Source of the DNA: Apis mellifera
Taxonomy: Eukaryota; Arthropoda; Insecta; Hymenoptera; Apidae
Reading direction: 5' to 3'
Assembly (NCBI RefSeq): GCF_003254395.2
Contig: NC_037649.1
Span: forward strand, 7,969,032-8,033,031
DNA: 64,000 nucleotides
The translations under genes were made by a program, and so were the position numbers. The notes beneath the pieces are model-generated. The model saw nothing but the letters and a program-made list of their open reading frames with translations. It was not told where the DNA came from and did no database searches. Below, piece by piece: positions 28,025-41,164 of this stretch. The number at the start of each line of letters is the position of its first letter. Within the stretch, counting starts at the first letter, position 1.

Positions 28025-28612
28025 TAATTTTTTGTTACGGTTAATTTGCATTTTTCCCCCAATCGTTTCACTTTAAAACGTGTCTTATCGATAATATTGC
28101 ACCTTTAATTGGAAGTTAATTGAAAATTAGCGTAACATTTTATGTATCGTTTAAATATCGTTACATATTAATTCGATTAATTATTGAAAATGTATATATC
28201 AATAAAATAATTAATTTTTAAATTTTAAATGTAACATTGAATTTAGAATTGAATTAACATTTAATCGAGTTAATCAAATATACGTTTATTATAAACATAA
28301 GGTATATTGAAGGAGAAGAGGAAAAGTAAGAGACAATAACTTTTTATATCTTACACTTGCAATGTCAACATTTTTAATTTATATGCATATCGTGTAGAAA
28401 AATATCACAAAAAAAAACCTATCAATGGTCTTTCAATTTATGATATATACATACGTTTAAAAGTGAAAGGATTAACGAAAGATGAAACGCATCAAAAATC
28501 CCCACAAACCCGCTTATCCTGTGCGTATAATGCTTAGAGATGCATCAGTAGCAAGTGGTAATAGGAAGTAAGTAGTGGGGGAAATTACCCCAACCTCTCA
28601 CGCAGAGTCAGC

Positions 28613-28719
28613 TATAAGGTATCCCGATTGGTCCCAAGTAGGCTTAGTTCACCTTTCGTTAGTGAGTTCGTTTTTAAGGCGTCTGGCCCACATATTCTGT
28701 TAGTAATCCTCGATACGCG
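28613..28719 (+). promoter_or_regulatory. Orphan TATA promoter with untranslated first exon (plus strand)
   Basis: A GC-richer island of about 250 bp (28490-28740) contains TATAAG at 28613-28618. About 31 bp later there is an initiator-like TTAGTT (28645). The probable leader exon, about 28646-28719, ends in a strong donor GCG|GTAAGT (GT 28720-28721). There is no coding frame in it. Spacing and splice motif together are persuasive for a real promoter. Its gene is not visible nearby. The next plus-strand coding gene is the FAR starting at 38034, so this could be a distal FAR promoter, or it may drive a non-coding RNA. Confidence 0.5.
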
Positions 28720-28910
28720 GTAAGTGTTGCATCGAAGTATCCCTAAATCGCAACCAATAGTGAATGATACGTGTCGTCTATCATTCCTTTTTCTCGAAAT
28801 TTTAAAACTAATTTTCTTGGATTGTGCTCGTCCAATTCTCCACTATCTCGTAAGTTGTTTATATTTTTTTTCCCATATGTACGAATTGATGATTTGTGTG
28901 TGCGCGCGTG

Positions 28911-28916
<6 letters not shown>

Positions 28917-28957
<41 letters not shown>
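28917..28957. repeat. (TA)n microsatellite
   Basis: An uninterrupted TA run of about 20 units flanked by TG/CG-rich sequence, just downstream of the orphan exon at 28646-28719. Confidence 0.9.
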
Positions 28958-28962
<5 letters not shown>

Positions 28963-29039
28963 CGCGTGTATGCTGGATAAAGATTTTGAATTTCTAATTC
29001 CTTGGTATTTTTTTATATTTCGACGAATTTTATTAAATT

Positions 29040-32000
29040 GAATAAAAACATTGTTACTTTTCTTTTTTACGGGTGTAGGTATATTTATTTTGTCTTATTT
29101 AAATTTGAATTTAATTACCGATTAGCATCGGTTATTTTCGTTTTATCAATAGTCGTAATACCAAGTTAGTCGTTGTATTGAACTTGACATTTCTACTTCA
29201 TTCGATTCTCTTCGGTTTTATTCCCTTCGTGTAAATGAAAGGATTTTTAATAAGAATGAATGAATAATCTTTGAAAATAATATTTCATTGCCTATCGATT
29301 TTACTATTGTCAAATCAAATTTTTATATCAATAATTTTCCAAGAAGAAATAAAACGATATGAAATATATATAGATTGAATACAATAATGGAATAATATTG
29401 ATTAATTATTGAATTATTTCGTCGAAAGTATTTCTATTTCGTTAAATAATAGAAAGATTTTAAAATTTCGGCGATAAATAATTTTTCGTAAGATAAATTT
29501 TAGCATATACAAGTGATAAAAGTCAACGAATTAAACTACGAACGGATTAAAATCTTTATTACGATAATGATTTTTCTCACGATAAGAATATTAATATGTT
29601 CATTTACATTTGTAAAATATTTTTAAATTTAAATAAGTATATATATATACATATATATATGCATGAATAAATTCACGTGATAAATTCGCACGATAATATA
29701 AAGTGATATTGATAATTGATTGGCGTCAATTATCGATAGTGAACGAGGAATTCAGATATAAATGGATACCACGTGGAAGTGTATACATGATAAAAATTTA
29801 TGTTGTGTGAGTGATATTTTTTTTTAAAAGTTTAAATAAGAATAAGTAAGAATGAGATTTTTGCAGTGATTGATGTAATAAATTCAATAAAAATTATTAT
29901 AATATCGTTTGTATATTAATCGAAACATGTAGAAATCAATGATGAATTATTACGTGTTACATTTGATCATTCCTCTTGTACATTTACAAAAAGAATGAAT
30001 ATTTATGGCACATTAAATCATTTTAACACTTGGAAATTGATTAGAGATTTCAAAGATATGGAAGGAAGTGAGAATTACAAATTAAACACTTCCAGCTAAT
30101 TAAAATACGATTCGGATTAAAAAAATTCGATTTTCGAACAGAATTGAAATTATTGTATTATTATATACAAATTTATGATCGGTTAAAATAAAATTCGTGA
30201 TTCGGTTTCCTTTTTTTTTTTTTTTTTTTTTTTTCCTTCTGAATTTTATTTTATCATTAAAAAAGTTAGTCATTTTAATCATTTTTTTATCATTCGATAC
30301 ATAATTGTTATCGTTTAAGAACAACAAGAATCAAACACATTACAAGATTTTTATTTAAGTTTTCTTTTTGTTTTTTTCTTTTTCATGGACAGGTCTAACA
30401 TAGTCAATGGTCAATGGCATAAAATGGGTAAGCGAATTCAAACAAATTCTATTTATTTCTTATCGTTATTACAAAAGAAAAAAAAAAAATTAGATAATAC
30501 ATCGTTCACGAATAAAGTTAACAAAAATAATTATCGTTCGAGCGATAATTATTCGTCGAATAATTTTTCAATGTTTCGATATAATATATTGTATATAAGT
30601 AACCAACGTAACCTCAAAATATAGAATACATGTGTAAAAAATATTGCCATTTCCCTTTGAACCGACTGTTTATACATGACGAGACATTAGAATTGAAGTT
30701 GACCCTAGAATATCAAAATGTAAAAATATTCGCAGTTCAATCGATATTTGTCGTTTAGCGATGCTAATGATGATGAATGTTAAATTTGATCGGAAACAGT
30801 CGGTAATAGTAGCGACTGGACTTGTAACGGTTATGTCACTCGGTCTAAGGGTTGTGAACCAATGTTACAGAATAATCGAATCTGTATGTACGTTTCGTAC
30901 ACGGGTTGTTCTCGTATTAAAAATTCTATATCTTTTTACATTTCTAAATTTCGGAATTCGACGCGGGTATCTCGACATCCTTCTTTCCTTTCCTTACTTA
31001 CGCGAGACGTGACACGAAAGATCTGTTTTTTTTTAAAGTTGAAATACACGGTTACACTTAAACGAAATAAAAAGAATCGTGGGAATTGAACCGGTAACCG
31101 GAAGTTTGAATTGTTTAATCGGTGGTTAAAAAGGAAATTTCATCGTGGTACGACGTGCTACGTCGTCTGGCCGTCGGCCTCTCTATTCTCTCTCTCTTTG
31201 TCCCTCGCGCGCTTATTTTCCTCTTTCCTTTCCTCTTTGGCGAGGGTCATTGGCCACAACATTGATACTATCACGTTACAATCGAAACTGTAGACGTTGC
31301 GGATAAACGTAAAATCACGATCAAATTAATTATACGATTATGCGCCGGATCATAATTGATCATCAATCAAATTAATTATTCGTTGAGAACGATATTTACG
31401 AACAAATGAAATTATTACGTATACGATACGTACGAGATTCGAAAACTCTCGTGAAATATATAATATCGAATCGTGAAAAATTATTTCTATCCACGATTTG
31501 ATTATACATTATATATTGTAATTTGTATGATACAATTTCGATTTTAAATTCAACATTTTCAAAGTTTTCAAATGATTATAATTTCTAATTCGAGTTTAAT
31601 TTAAGTAAAATTTATTGGTACAAAGTGTAAATTCGGGACAGAAAATGAGAAAAGGAAAAAAGTATTTAGGAATAGAATATTAATGAACAAATTATTCAAG
31701 GAAAAGGTATAGGATGTAGAATGTTAATGAACTCGGGAAAACTAATGGACGGGAAAACACGTGGAAAAAAAAAAATCGGAATAAAAGAGGAACATCTAAC
31801 ATTTTACGCGAATTGTTTTTTTCTCGATGTAATGCTTTGCTATATGTAAACATGACGTGTTTACCGAACGTTATATATTTCTTAGAAAATTTCTTACGCA
31901 AAAATTAAATAACTTTTAATGCATGGATTAATCATCTTTAATTTATTTTTTTTTTTTTTTTTAATTTTTCTTCCCCTTAAAGTTTTTTTCGTTCGATATT

Positions 32001-32600
32001 AAAACGAAATTTTGCTCGAGAAAAAAAAATTGAATTGTTAGAAATATATTAGAATTGTAGAATATATTTCTTTATTTGATTTAATTTAATAATTTTTTCT
32101 TTGCACAAAAAAAAATGCAATTGGATTAATCTTTATTTTTGATTCTTGTAATTGAATTAATTATTTATTATTCGATCAAATTGATTTAATTTTTCTTTCT
32201 TCGATCATTTTCAAATATGCAATAAGAAATTAAAATAATATTAGTATCGTTGAATTGAATTAATATCGTTTACGTCTACGTTTCAAAATAGATTCATTAT
32301 ATTAGCTGACATTATTCGGACATTATTGAATATTATTCATTTGCTTTGAACAAAGTTCACAATCCATGCATGTAGTTGTCATCTAATTACACAATTGACG
32401 TACGCATTGTGATGTAAGAAATTTACAATTTTGGTGAAATATTTCGTAATTTTGCAACTACAATTTGATCGCCATAATAGATGAACCATAAAATTTCTCT
32501 CCTTTTTCGCCTTTGTCGCACGTTCACACGCATAAATTATTTGATATTATCGATACGTGAATCGATTATCTTGAAAATAAAATTTAATCAATTTAAATTA
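29040..32600. other. AT-rich stretch; one possible 35-nt microexon and a GC island
   Basis: No supported gene. Two points stand out. The first is a possible microexon at 30393-30427 (plus), flanked by a long pyrimidine tract ending CAG and by G|GTAAGC. The second is a GC-richer, pyrimidine-rich island at 31130-31290 containing CTCTCTCT and GCGCGC, promoter-like in composition but lacking clear core elements. ORFs at 30761-31012, 30862-31089 and 31111-31293 overlap one another and match no family. Confidence 0.4.
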
Positions 32601-32631
32601 ATCGATTTTTGATGCAATACATATATATATA

Positions 32632-32997
32632 TACACGCAATTATTGATTAATTTGTCACTTTTAATTATATTGAAATTTTGTTTTAATATTACAAACACA
32701 AATTGTAATAATTTATTTTTTTTTTTTTTTTACTTTATCATATTTTATCTATTATTTTTTTTTATATTTTATTATATTTTTTTAATTTATTATTAAAAAA
32801 GAAATGAAGTATCCGGAAGAAGGACAATTTTATCGAAATTATAAAGATTTAAAGATGTGTTCTAAAAATGTGTAAAAAAATATTTCATTTAATGAAATAA
32901 AAAATTGAAATACACACAATTATTGATTAATTTTTCATTTTTAATTATATTGAAACTTTGTTTTAATATTACGAACACAAATTGTAATAATTTATCT

Positions 32998-33031
<34 letters not shown>

Positions 33032-33450
33032 ATTATATTTTTTTAATTTATTATTAAAAAAGAAATGAACTATCCGGAAGAAGGACAATTTTATCGAAAT
33101 TATAAAGATTTAAAGATGTGTTCTAAAAATGTGTAAAAAAATATTTCATTTAATGAAATAAAAAATTGAAATAGACGCAATTATTGATTAATTTGTCACT
33201 TTTAATTATATTGAAACTTTGTTTTAATATTACGAACACAAATTGTAATAATTTATCTATTTTTTTTTTTTACTTTATCATATTTTATCTATTATTTTTT
33301 TTTTTAATTTATTATTAAAAAAAAAATAAACTATCCGGAAGAAGAACAATTTTATCGAAATTAATAAAGATTTAAAGATGTGTTCTAAAAATGTGTAAAA
33401 AAAAAAATGTTTCGTTTGAAATAATGAAATAAAAAATTGAAATACACGCA
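32632..33450. repeat. Three-copy tandem repeat, about 260-280 bp unit
   Basis: Copies at about 32632-32909, 32910-33170 and 33171-33450. Each begins near CGCAATTATTGATTAATTT, includes a long poly-T block, then TATCCGGAAGAA, then GATTTAAAGATGTGTTC. The copies differ mainly in poly-T length and a few substitutions. It is intergenic and not related to the other tandem arrays in this window. Confidence 0.92.
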
Positions 33451-36229
33451 CTGGTTGTAGTAAGCAATGCATATCTAGTTCAAATTTATGAAAACTATGT
33501 CACGAGGTTATCGATTTGTAATGTGAAAATGATCAGTAGGAAGAACGCGTCTTCGTAATTTAAGAGGAACGCGTCTTGAAATTTTAATGATCCTTGCATT
33601 ATTGTGTTACATTGAATCATTTTCGATGATTCTTTTATATAACCGATATAACAATAAAGATCAATGGATTGATAATAATGATCGCGTTACGTAAAAATCA
33701 TCGCCAATTGTGTATTCGGTAAAAAAAGAAATTGTTTAACAAAAAAAAGGAAAGAAAGAAAGAAAAGAAGAAAGTGACAAAATTTCACTTTTCTCTTACG
33801 TTTTCGAGCATGATGATTAATCATAAAGAATTTGAAGAGTGAAGAGAAAATGTGATAGGAAAAATGAGAAGAGAGGAGAGTGATAAAATTGAAAGAGAAA
33901 CGTTTTACGAATTAAAAATAGCAAAAAGCAAAGATTAATATCAGCGTACATTGCAAGAAATGAAACATAATTCTCAGACGTAGTTATAAATTGAAATATA
34001 TCGATAAATAAGAAGAGTCGAATAGTAACAAGAGACGAGAAAAAAAATGTATGCAAGAAAAATTAATAAAAAATTAATAAGTGCAATTAAAAGATTAAGT
34101 GCAGATAAAGAGACTAAAAATAGAAAAGGAGGAAAAATACTATACGTATAGAATGATGACAATTTATAATTCTTTAAAATCCAATAGAATAGTGGGTGAA
34201 AGTCAGAATAAGTAGGTTTCGAATATTGACTATTATATTAACAGGATTAGACACACAGTATCGTCCAAGGTAATTGAAAAGACCTTTTGTATTATGTAAC
34301 TGTTCTTATAAAATGATCACAGGTGTACCGTATTCAAAACGGTATTTTAATATATTATTCGTCATTTCTGTCAAAGAATTATTCAAAATACTAAAATTAC
34401 TACTTTAATGAATAATTATTTTGAATTGTTTGAGTGAAGTAGAGAAAGAAAAGTTTTTTTTAACTTGTAAACATTCGAGTATTATTTTCAAAAATAATTG
34501 TGATATTATATAATTATTAGTATTAGTACGATATTATATAATTATTAGTATTATGTAAGGGACAAATCTATTTAGATCCTAGAAAATATTTTTAAATTAT
34601 CAGTAATTGTATCACTAATTATATATCGTATTAATATAAAATTAGTCTTGCAATTAAATAATCATATATAATCGATTATTTTTAACTTAATTTATTTTTA
34701 ACTCTGTTTTAATGTATCTTATTTAAAAACCTTAATCACACGAATATCGAGAATTAATTAACTTCTTTGGAGAAATTTCGTTAATCCTTCGAAGAATAGA
34801 AGTTTAGTAGTTAATTGTCAGAAAAGTTTAAATTTGATATTTATCTTTCTTTATGCATCATTTCTTATTATATTCTTACGGTCAAAATTTCCCAATTTTA
34901 TTCTACTTGGTAAACTATAAATATATTCACTAATGGAAGAAAATGAGTTTAAGAGTTTCCATAACTGTTCTGGCAATTTGCCAAACATTATATACTTGAA
35001 AACCGATGGTCATAGCGCCGTATGCTTTGTATTATATTTGATCATGGAGATGTGTTTCAAGATCACTTAAAAATACATTTATCTTTAAATTTCATTGATT
35101 GAATTTATTCGTTTTATATTAAATTCTTTTTTCTATCTGAATTATACCTTCTCGTTTGTAAAAATAATATTCAAGCAAACTTTCACTTTTTCCAGATATA
35201 TTTTCATACGTAGTTTCATAATGATTTACGATTACCTAATGTACCAACTATTGTATTGTATTCATCGTCGTTAGAATTGCATGCTTTTTTTCCACCCTTG
35301 TACCGCATGATACGCGAACCTGAGCCAATAATTCCAAAGTTATAATTTTCTAGTAGTCGTTGTGGTATATAATGATCGATGTGTCTGTAATTATGCGTTG
35401 TTAACTTTCGTTGTTACGTACATCAAATTCCAGTTTAATAGCTGTCATATACGTACATTGAAAACGATTTAAAACGAGCGTTCGTTATTCGATGGAAATA
35501 CATTTATTGGGAGAAAAATTTTACATCTAAAATCTATTATCGATCCATTTATTTAAAGCTAAATTAATATTAAAAAAAAAGAAAAAAAGATAGTGTTTCA
35601 AAAACACAAGTACAATTCGCTGACTAATTCTCTCTCGTATGCTTGGATAAAAGGTAAAATATGCACACTTTTTTTCTTGGATTCAAAACAAAGCTACTTT
35701 TACGACATTTTTTTTTCTTCTTTTTTAATGCATACTTAACATTTTCACACTCTCGGATGTTGTTACCAGATGTTGTCATCGATGCGAGCAATTTTTTTCT
35801 AAATTTTCAAAAATAATAAAAAAAAAAAGATATTTGTAACAATGTAACAAACTGTATGACAACCAAATTTACATAATATTCGTATAAAATTAGAAGTCGA
35901 AAAAAAAACGTCACATTGACAATACTCCTACTATAATAAAAATACCTTATACGTGAAATATTACAATTATAAAAAAAATATTTTTCTTCTAAAAAAAGAA
36001 GAAAAGAATCGTAATACTTTCTCTCGATATATTAATATACATCTCTAATAATTTCTTTCTTTTTTCATTTTATTCTTTCTTGCAAAATACAATACTATGC
36101 AAAAAATACTCGAATGTGGTGGAAAAGGAGGCGGAGAATACGAAGGTGAAACTTTTATAAAGAGAGGGAAGAAGAAAAAAAAGCGACGCGCGATTAGACG
36201 AAAAGAAACGGAAAGGAAATAAGGATGTA

Positions 36230-36420
36230 TTTGTCAGTCAGTCGGTCGCGGTCATTGTTCGTCGCATAACGGGTTCTCGTGTAACGGGGTCGAGCGACGT
36301 TCTTCCCCTCTTTTCTTCCTCCAGTCTTCGCGGAGATCATGGAACGGGTGGATTCTCGTGACCGTTTCAAAGCTGGGACGTTGACCTAGAATCCTATCGG
36401 AACCGTTTTTCTCTAACGAA
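36230..36420 (+). promoter_or_regulatory. Candidate promoter or 5' leader of the downstream FAR
   Basis: A GC-richer island with two overlapping TCAGT initiators (36234-36242) followed by about 180 bp of CG-containing sequence, 1.8 kb upstream of the FAR start codon and on the same strand. No strong splice donor was found in it, so its link to the FAR is positional only. Confidence 0.35.
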
Positions 36421-37534
36421 ACGTTTTTAGCATTTCTTAATATGTTGCAATAGATTAAAAAAACAAGGATCCACGATAGGAATTTGTTGAATCGTTTGTT
36501 GATACAATTTTTGAAATTGTATATCGAGAACAAGTTGTTGTTGTTGTTAATTTTTTAAATTGTGCATCTAAGAGAAATAGGTAGAAATCGATTCTAAATC
36601 AACAATATTTTCCTTTTTTCATTTCAGCCAGATTAATTTTTCTGAAAATTTGTATATCGATGGGGATAAATTCAAAAGAAAAATAAAAAAAGTAAAGTGG
36701 AATAGATTGGAAATTTTATTGAAAGATTATAAATAAGTAAGCGATAAATTGTTGAAATAAATATTTATCCTGTGGAATATATGAATAGAGATTTTTTTTT
36801 TTTGAAATTAAAAAAGTCATTGAAGATTAATTTATATTTATGATAAAGTTATTTAAATATTTATTTTTTCTATTTATTTATTTTTCGCCGATTTTACGAT
36901 TTAATATAATTTCTTCATATTTATAATTATTTTGTATACATCTCTTGTATACAAAACAGTAAATGTATGCATAATATCTCAAGATTTTGCATATAAATAA
37001 CATATAATTACATATAATATATCATATCGATTAAAAAATGATAGAATGAGATACATACGATTATTAATGCATGTAATATACATATATGTAAATATTGGAA
37101 TTTTAAAATTTGAATAAATTTGAAAGGAGGATCTGAAATCCCGAAATCTATCATTATTAACATGGATTAGATCCGAATTAATTTCATAATTCCATATTTT
37201 TCCATAATTATCTCGATATTAATATTAGAATTCGATAAAAAGTGAATTTAAAAGTTTCGCTTTGATCTTGAATTCGATTTCTGTTTTTTTTTTCTTAATT
37301 ATTCAAAAAGAAATTTCCATAACACTTATATATATCATTAATAATTTATCGCTTATTCTCAAGTAAAAAGTGACCTCTGAGGTCGATAATGACTACTGAT
37401 ATTGAAAAAAAAAACAGGATGAGGAAAAAAAGGCAATAAAATAAATCTCGTAAAGTGTTTTTTTTTTTCTAGCGAATAATAAAATAATTCTAACGATTAA
37501 TTCTAATGTTCATCCTTTCCTCTTGTTTTTCCAG

Positions 37535-38033
37535 GTAAACGAACACCGTGGTCGCTAGAAGACACGAAATGAATCCAATAGAAATTAAATCTATCCGTAG
37601 TCGACTTGAAAAACTTGGAAAACTTTGGAACCACGTGAACGTATATCATATTTATTGTAACTTTCTCAAGTTCTATTTCTCCATCTTCGAGGGATCGATA
37701 TTCATTGTTCCGTAACTTGTACAGCCGTAAACGAAACAAAAGAAACAGGAAAAGGAAGAAATATATATATATATATAAATATACATATAGATCTATATCC
37801 TAAAAAAAAAAAAAAAAAAAAAGGATAAAGAAGATTGAAGCAAAGCCAAAGATAAAAACCGAAGAGAAGGAAAAAAGAGAGGAAAAGAATTCTAAACAAT
37901 AGAAAGATTTTTTTTTTTAAAAAAGCAACGTCATTAGGGATTGTCCAGGGGAAAAAAAGGAGGGAATAATTGATTAGGATTATTTTGTTCAATTGAAACG
38001 GTGGCAAAAACGTCAGTGAGAAAAAGCGTCAAA
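37535..38033 (+). other. Probable 5' untranslated exon segment of the FAR at 38034-41164
   Basis: A pyrimidine-rich acceptor (CTCTTGTTTTTCCAG, ending 37534) precedes about 500 bp that runs uninterrupted into the FAR start codon. It contains an upstream ATG at 37569 opening a 49-codon ORF that stops before the main start. If retained in the mRNA, this would limit translation. It also has a purine-rich block and a poly-A run (37803-37821). The segment could instead be partly intronic. Confidence 0.4.
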
Positions 38034-41000
38034 ATGAGCACAATAAGCGACAACCAATGTACGTCAGTGAGAGATTTCTACAAGGACAGATCTATCTTCA
38101 TCACCGGTGGTACCGGATTTATGGGCAAAGTTCTCGTTGAGAAATTACTCAGATCTTGTCCCGGAATAAAGAACATTTATATTCTGATGAGACCTAAGAA
38201 GAGTCAGGATATTCAACAGAGGTTGCAGAAATTGTTAGATGTGCCGGTACGTTATTATTTCTTTTTAAAAAAAAGAAAAGAAAATTTCAAGTTCGTTCCA
38301 AGCCCTATCCACACTTGGACTTGGAAGTTTTAAGAAATCATCGCGTTTCAAAAGTCACAAGTATTACACAAACGTAAAAATTTCTCCGAACTCTTAAGCC
38401 CCTGTTAACTAATCGGTACATAAAAATTCGTTTAGAAATTTCTTCTCTCTTTCAAAAACAAGTTTGTGCAATAGGAATTTGATCGAAAATCGGGGTTAAA
38501 AATTTAAATTTTAAATAATCGAATAGATTAATCTTCTTCTTCCTTAATAGAATTGAATGAATCCTATAGAATGTTGGAAATGTTCACAGCTGTTCGATAA
38601 ATTGCGTCGGGACACTCCTGATGAACTTTTGAAGATAATCCCTATAGCTGGAGACGTGACGGAGCATGAATTGGGCATCTCAGAAGCTGATCAAAATGTT
38701 ATAATAAGAGACGTGTCGATCGTTTTTCATTCTGCTGCCACTGTGAAATTCGACGAACCGTTGAAGCGTTCGGTTCACATCAATATGATCGGCACTAAAC
38801 AACTGTTAAACTTGTGCCATCGTATGCACAATTTAGAGGTAAATATATATATATATTATAATATACATTATGAAAAACATAAAAACTTTTATGTATATAA
38901 ATATATGATGCAGATGGAACAAAATATGCAATTATGTATGATAATTTTTGTATAATTTATGTATAATGATTTATATATAAAATAATTGTGATCGTTAAAG
39001 CAAGAAGGCGGAAGAAGTTGTTGTAATAATTCCAGTTTGAGCAAAAAACCAATTGAATTTCAAATATTGTAATTTGTCATAAATTCAAGTGATATTAATC
39101 AAAATTATAATATGAATATGAAATGTATAATATTTCCAATAATATCTTCGTATCAAAATAATAAAAAGAAGAAGATAAATATCTATCGAAGAATGAATTT
39201 AACATTTGTTTCTATTTATAGGCTCTGATTCATGTTTCAACGGCATATTGTAATTGTGACCGCTACGATGTCGCTGAGGAGATTTATCCTGTGTCGGCGG
39301 AACCAGAAGAAATAATGGCTTTAACGAAATTAATGGATAGCCAGATGATTGATAATATAACACCGACTTTGATCGGTAATCGGCCGAATACATATACGTT
39401 TACCAAAGCTCTGACTGAAAGGATGTTGCAATCCGAATGTGGCCACTTGCCGATTGCAATTGTAAGACCCTCTATCGTTCTTTCCTCGTTTAGAGAACCA
39501 GTATCTGGATGGGTGGACAATTTAAATGGACCAACTGGAATTGTTGCCGCTGCTGGCAAAGGTTTCTTCAGGTAATTTTGAAATATTTCTTGTACTCTAG
39601 TTAGATATTTTTCTTAGGGGAGAAGAATTTTCATCCAATGTTAAAATCATTGTAAATATTGAAATAAAGTTTCTTATATCTAGAAAAAAAATACATTGTA
39701 ATTTAAAAATTACAAGAGTCAATCAAAGGGACATGAAGTATAGGATAATTTTTTGGATTATAAAAACTTAAGAAGAACAAATAATAATCAGTTAAATTGT
39801 TCATGGAATAGTTAAAATTGAACTATTTAAAAGATTGATATCTTTTCTGCTAAACTTTTCAAAAAAAAAAGAAAATACATTGTAATTTAAAAATTGAGTC
39901 AATCAAAGGGACATGAAGTATAGGATAATTTTTGGATTATAAAAATTTAAGAAGAACAAATAATAATTAGTTAAATTGTTCATGGAATAAAATTGAACTA
40001 TTTAAAAGATTGCTGCTATATCTTTTCTGCTAAACTTTAAAAAAAAAAAAAATACATTGTAATTTAAAAATCAAAGGGACATGAAGTATAGAATAATTTT
40101 TTGGATTATAAAATTTAAGAAGAACAAATAATAATTAGTTAAATTTCATGGAATAGTTAAAATTGTACTATTTAAAAGATTGATATCTTTTCTGCTAAAT
40201 TTTTCAAATTAATGAATAAATATTTTTTTTATCGCAGATCTATGTTGTGTCAGAAAAATATGGTGGCAGATTTAGTGCCAGTCGACATAGTAATAAACTT
40301 GATGATTTGCACGGCATGGAGGACCGCGACAAATCGCACGAAAACAATTCCCATATATCATTGTTGTACAGGTCAACAGAATCCAATCACCTGGCAGCAG
40401 TTCGTTGAACTGATATTAAAATACAATCGAATGCATCCACCGAATGACACTATTTGGTGGCCGGATGGCAAATGCCATACATTCGCCATAGTGAACAATG
40501 TATGCAAGCTCTTCCAGCACCTTTTACCGGCGCATATTTTGGACTTCATTTTTCGACTGAGAGGCAAACCAGCCATTATGGTTGGTCTACATGAGAAAAT
40601 CGATAAGGCTGTCAAATGCTTAGAGTACTTTACTATGCAACAATGGAATTTCAGAGATGACAATGTTCGACAATTGAGCGGAGAACTTAGCCCCGAAGAT
40701 CGGCAAATTTTTATGTTCGATGTCAAACAAATTGATTGGCCATCGTATTTGGAACAATACATATTGGGAATTCGGCAGTTCATTATTAAGGACAGTCCGG
40801 AGACACTGCCAGCTGCTCGTTCACATATTAAAAAGTAAGTAAAAAATGGAATGGAATTTTTGTACATTTTTTTTTTTTAATATTTCCTTTTTAGAGAAAT
40901 AACGAATAAAAAGAAATTAGAATTTTACATTTTTTGAAATTATATGAAATACATCTAAAAAAAAAATAATCCTTTTGTGTAATATATTATATAATATTAA

Positions 41001-41164
41001 TTTATTTGATTATATATTTCAGATTATATTGGATTCAAAAAGTTGTAGAATTCGGGATGCTATTAGTGGTGCTGCGTTTTTTGTTGTTGCGCATACCTAT
41101 GGCCCAAAGCGCATGTTTTACACTATTGTCTGCCATATTACGCATGTGTCGTATGATTGTTTGA
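38034..41164 (+). CDS. Fatty acyl-CoA reductase (FAR), 5 coding exons, resembling Drosophila CG5065-type
   Basis: Third complete FAR, opposite in strand to the cluster at the left. Coding exons are 38034-38246, 38590-38838, 39222-39571, 40238-40834 and 41023-41164. They total 1551 nt, giving 516 aa, with consistent GT...AG borders and phases. TGGTGFMG (residues 24-31) is the cofactor site. YTFTK provides Y212 and K216. The signature reads RPSIVLSSFREPVSGW. The FAR_C domain occupies about residues 360-470, and a hydrophobic C-terminal helix (MLLVVLRFLLL) is encoded by the last exon. Exon 2 must start at 38590 (TTCACAG|CTG), because starting at the earlier AG (38550) meets an in-frame TGA. The GTG at 38001 opens the frame, but the first ATG is 38034. 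AATAAA occurs at 41397-41402. The CG5065-type assignment is from memory of the family and is tentative. Confidence 0.94.
39683..40207. repeat. Three-copy tandem repeat in FAR intron 3, about 175 bp unit
   Basis: Copies at about 39683-39861, 39862-40040 and 40041-40207. Each starts with an A-run and TACATTGTAATTTAAAAAT, includes CAAAGGGACATGAAGTATAG, and ends TCTTTTCTGCTAAA. The third copy is shortened by small deletions. It ends 30 bp before the exon 4 acceptor (AG 40236-40237), so it makes up most of the intron. Confidence 0.93.

Noticed and set aside
38001..38033. Extended FAR N-terminus from GTG at 38001
   Set aside because: GTG is not a usual start in insect nuclear genes; the ATG at 38034 is the first in-frame ATG and gives a family-typical N-terminus.
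38551..38589. Earlier acceptor (AG 38549-38550) for FAR exon 2
   Set aside because: In the phase fixed by exon 1 it meets an in-frame TGA at once. The AG at 38588-38589 gives LLDVP joined to LFDKLRR, as expected for FARs.
40373..40867. 164-codon minus-strand ORF
   Set aside because: It lies entirely over plus-strand FAR exon 4, whose protein shows clear FAR_C homology; this is its antisense shadow.
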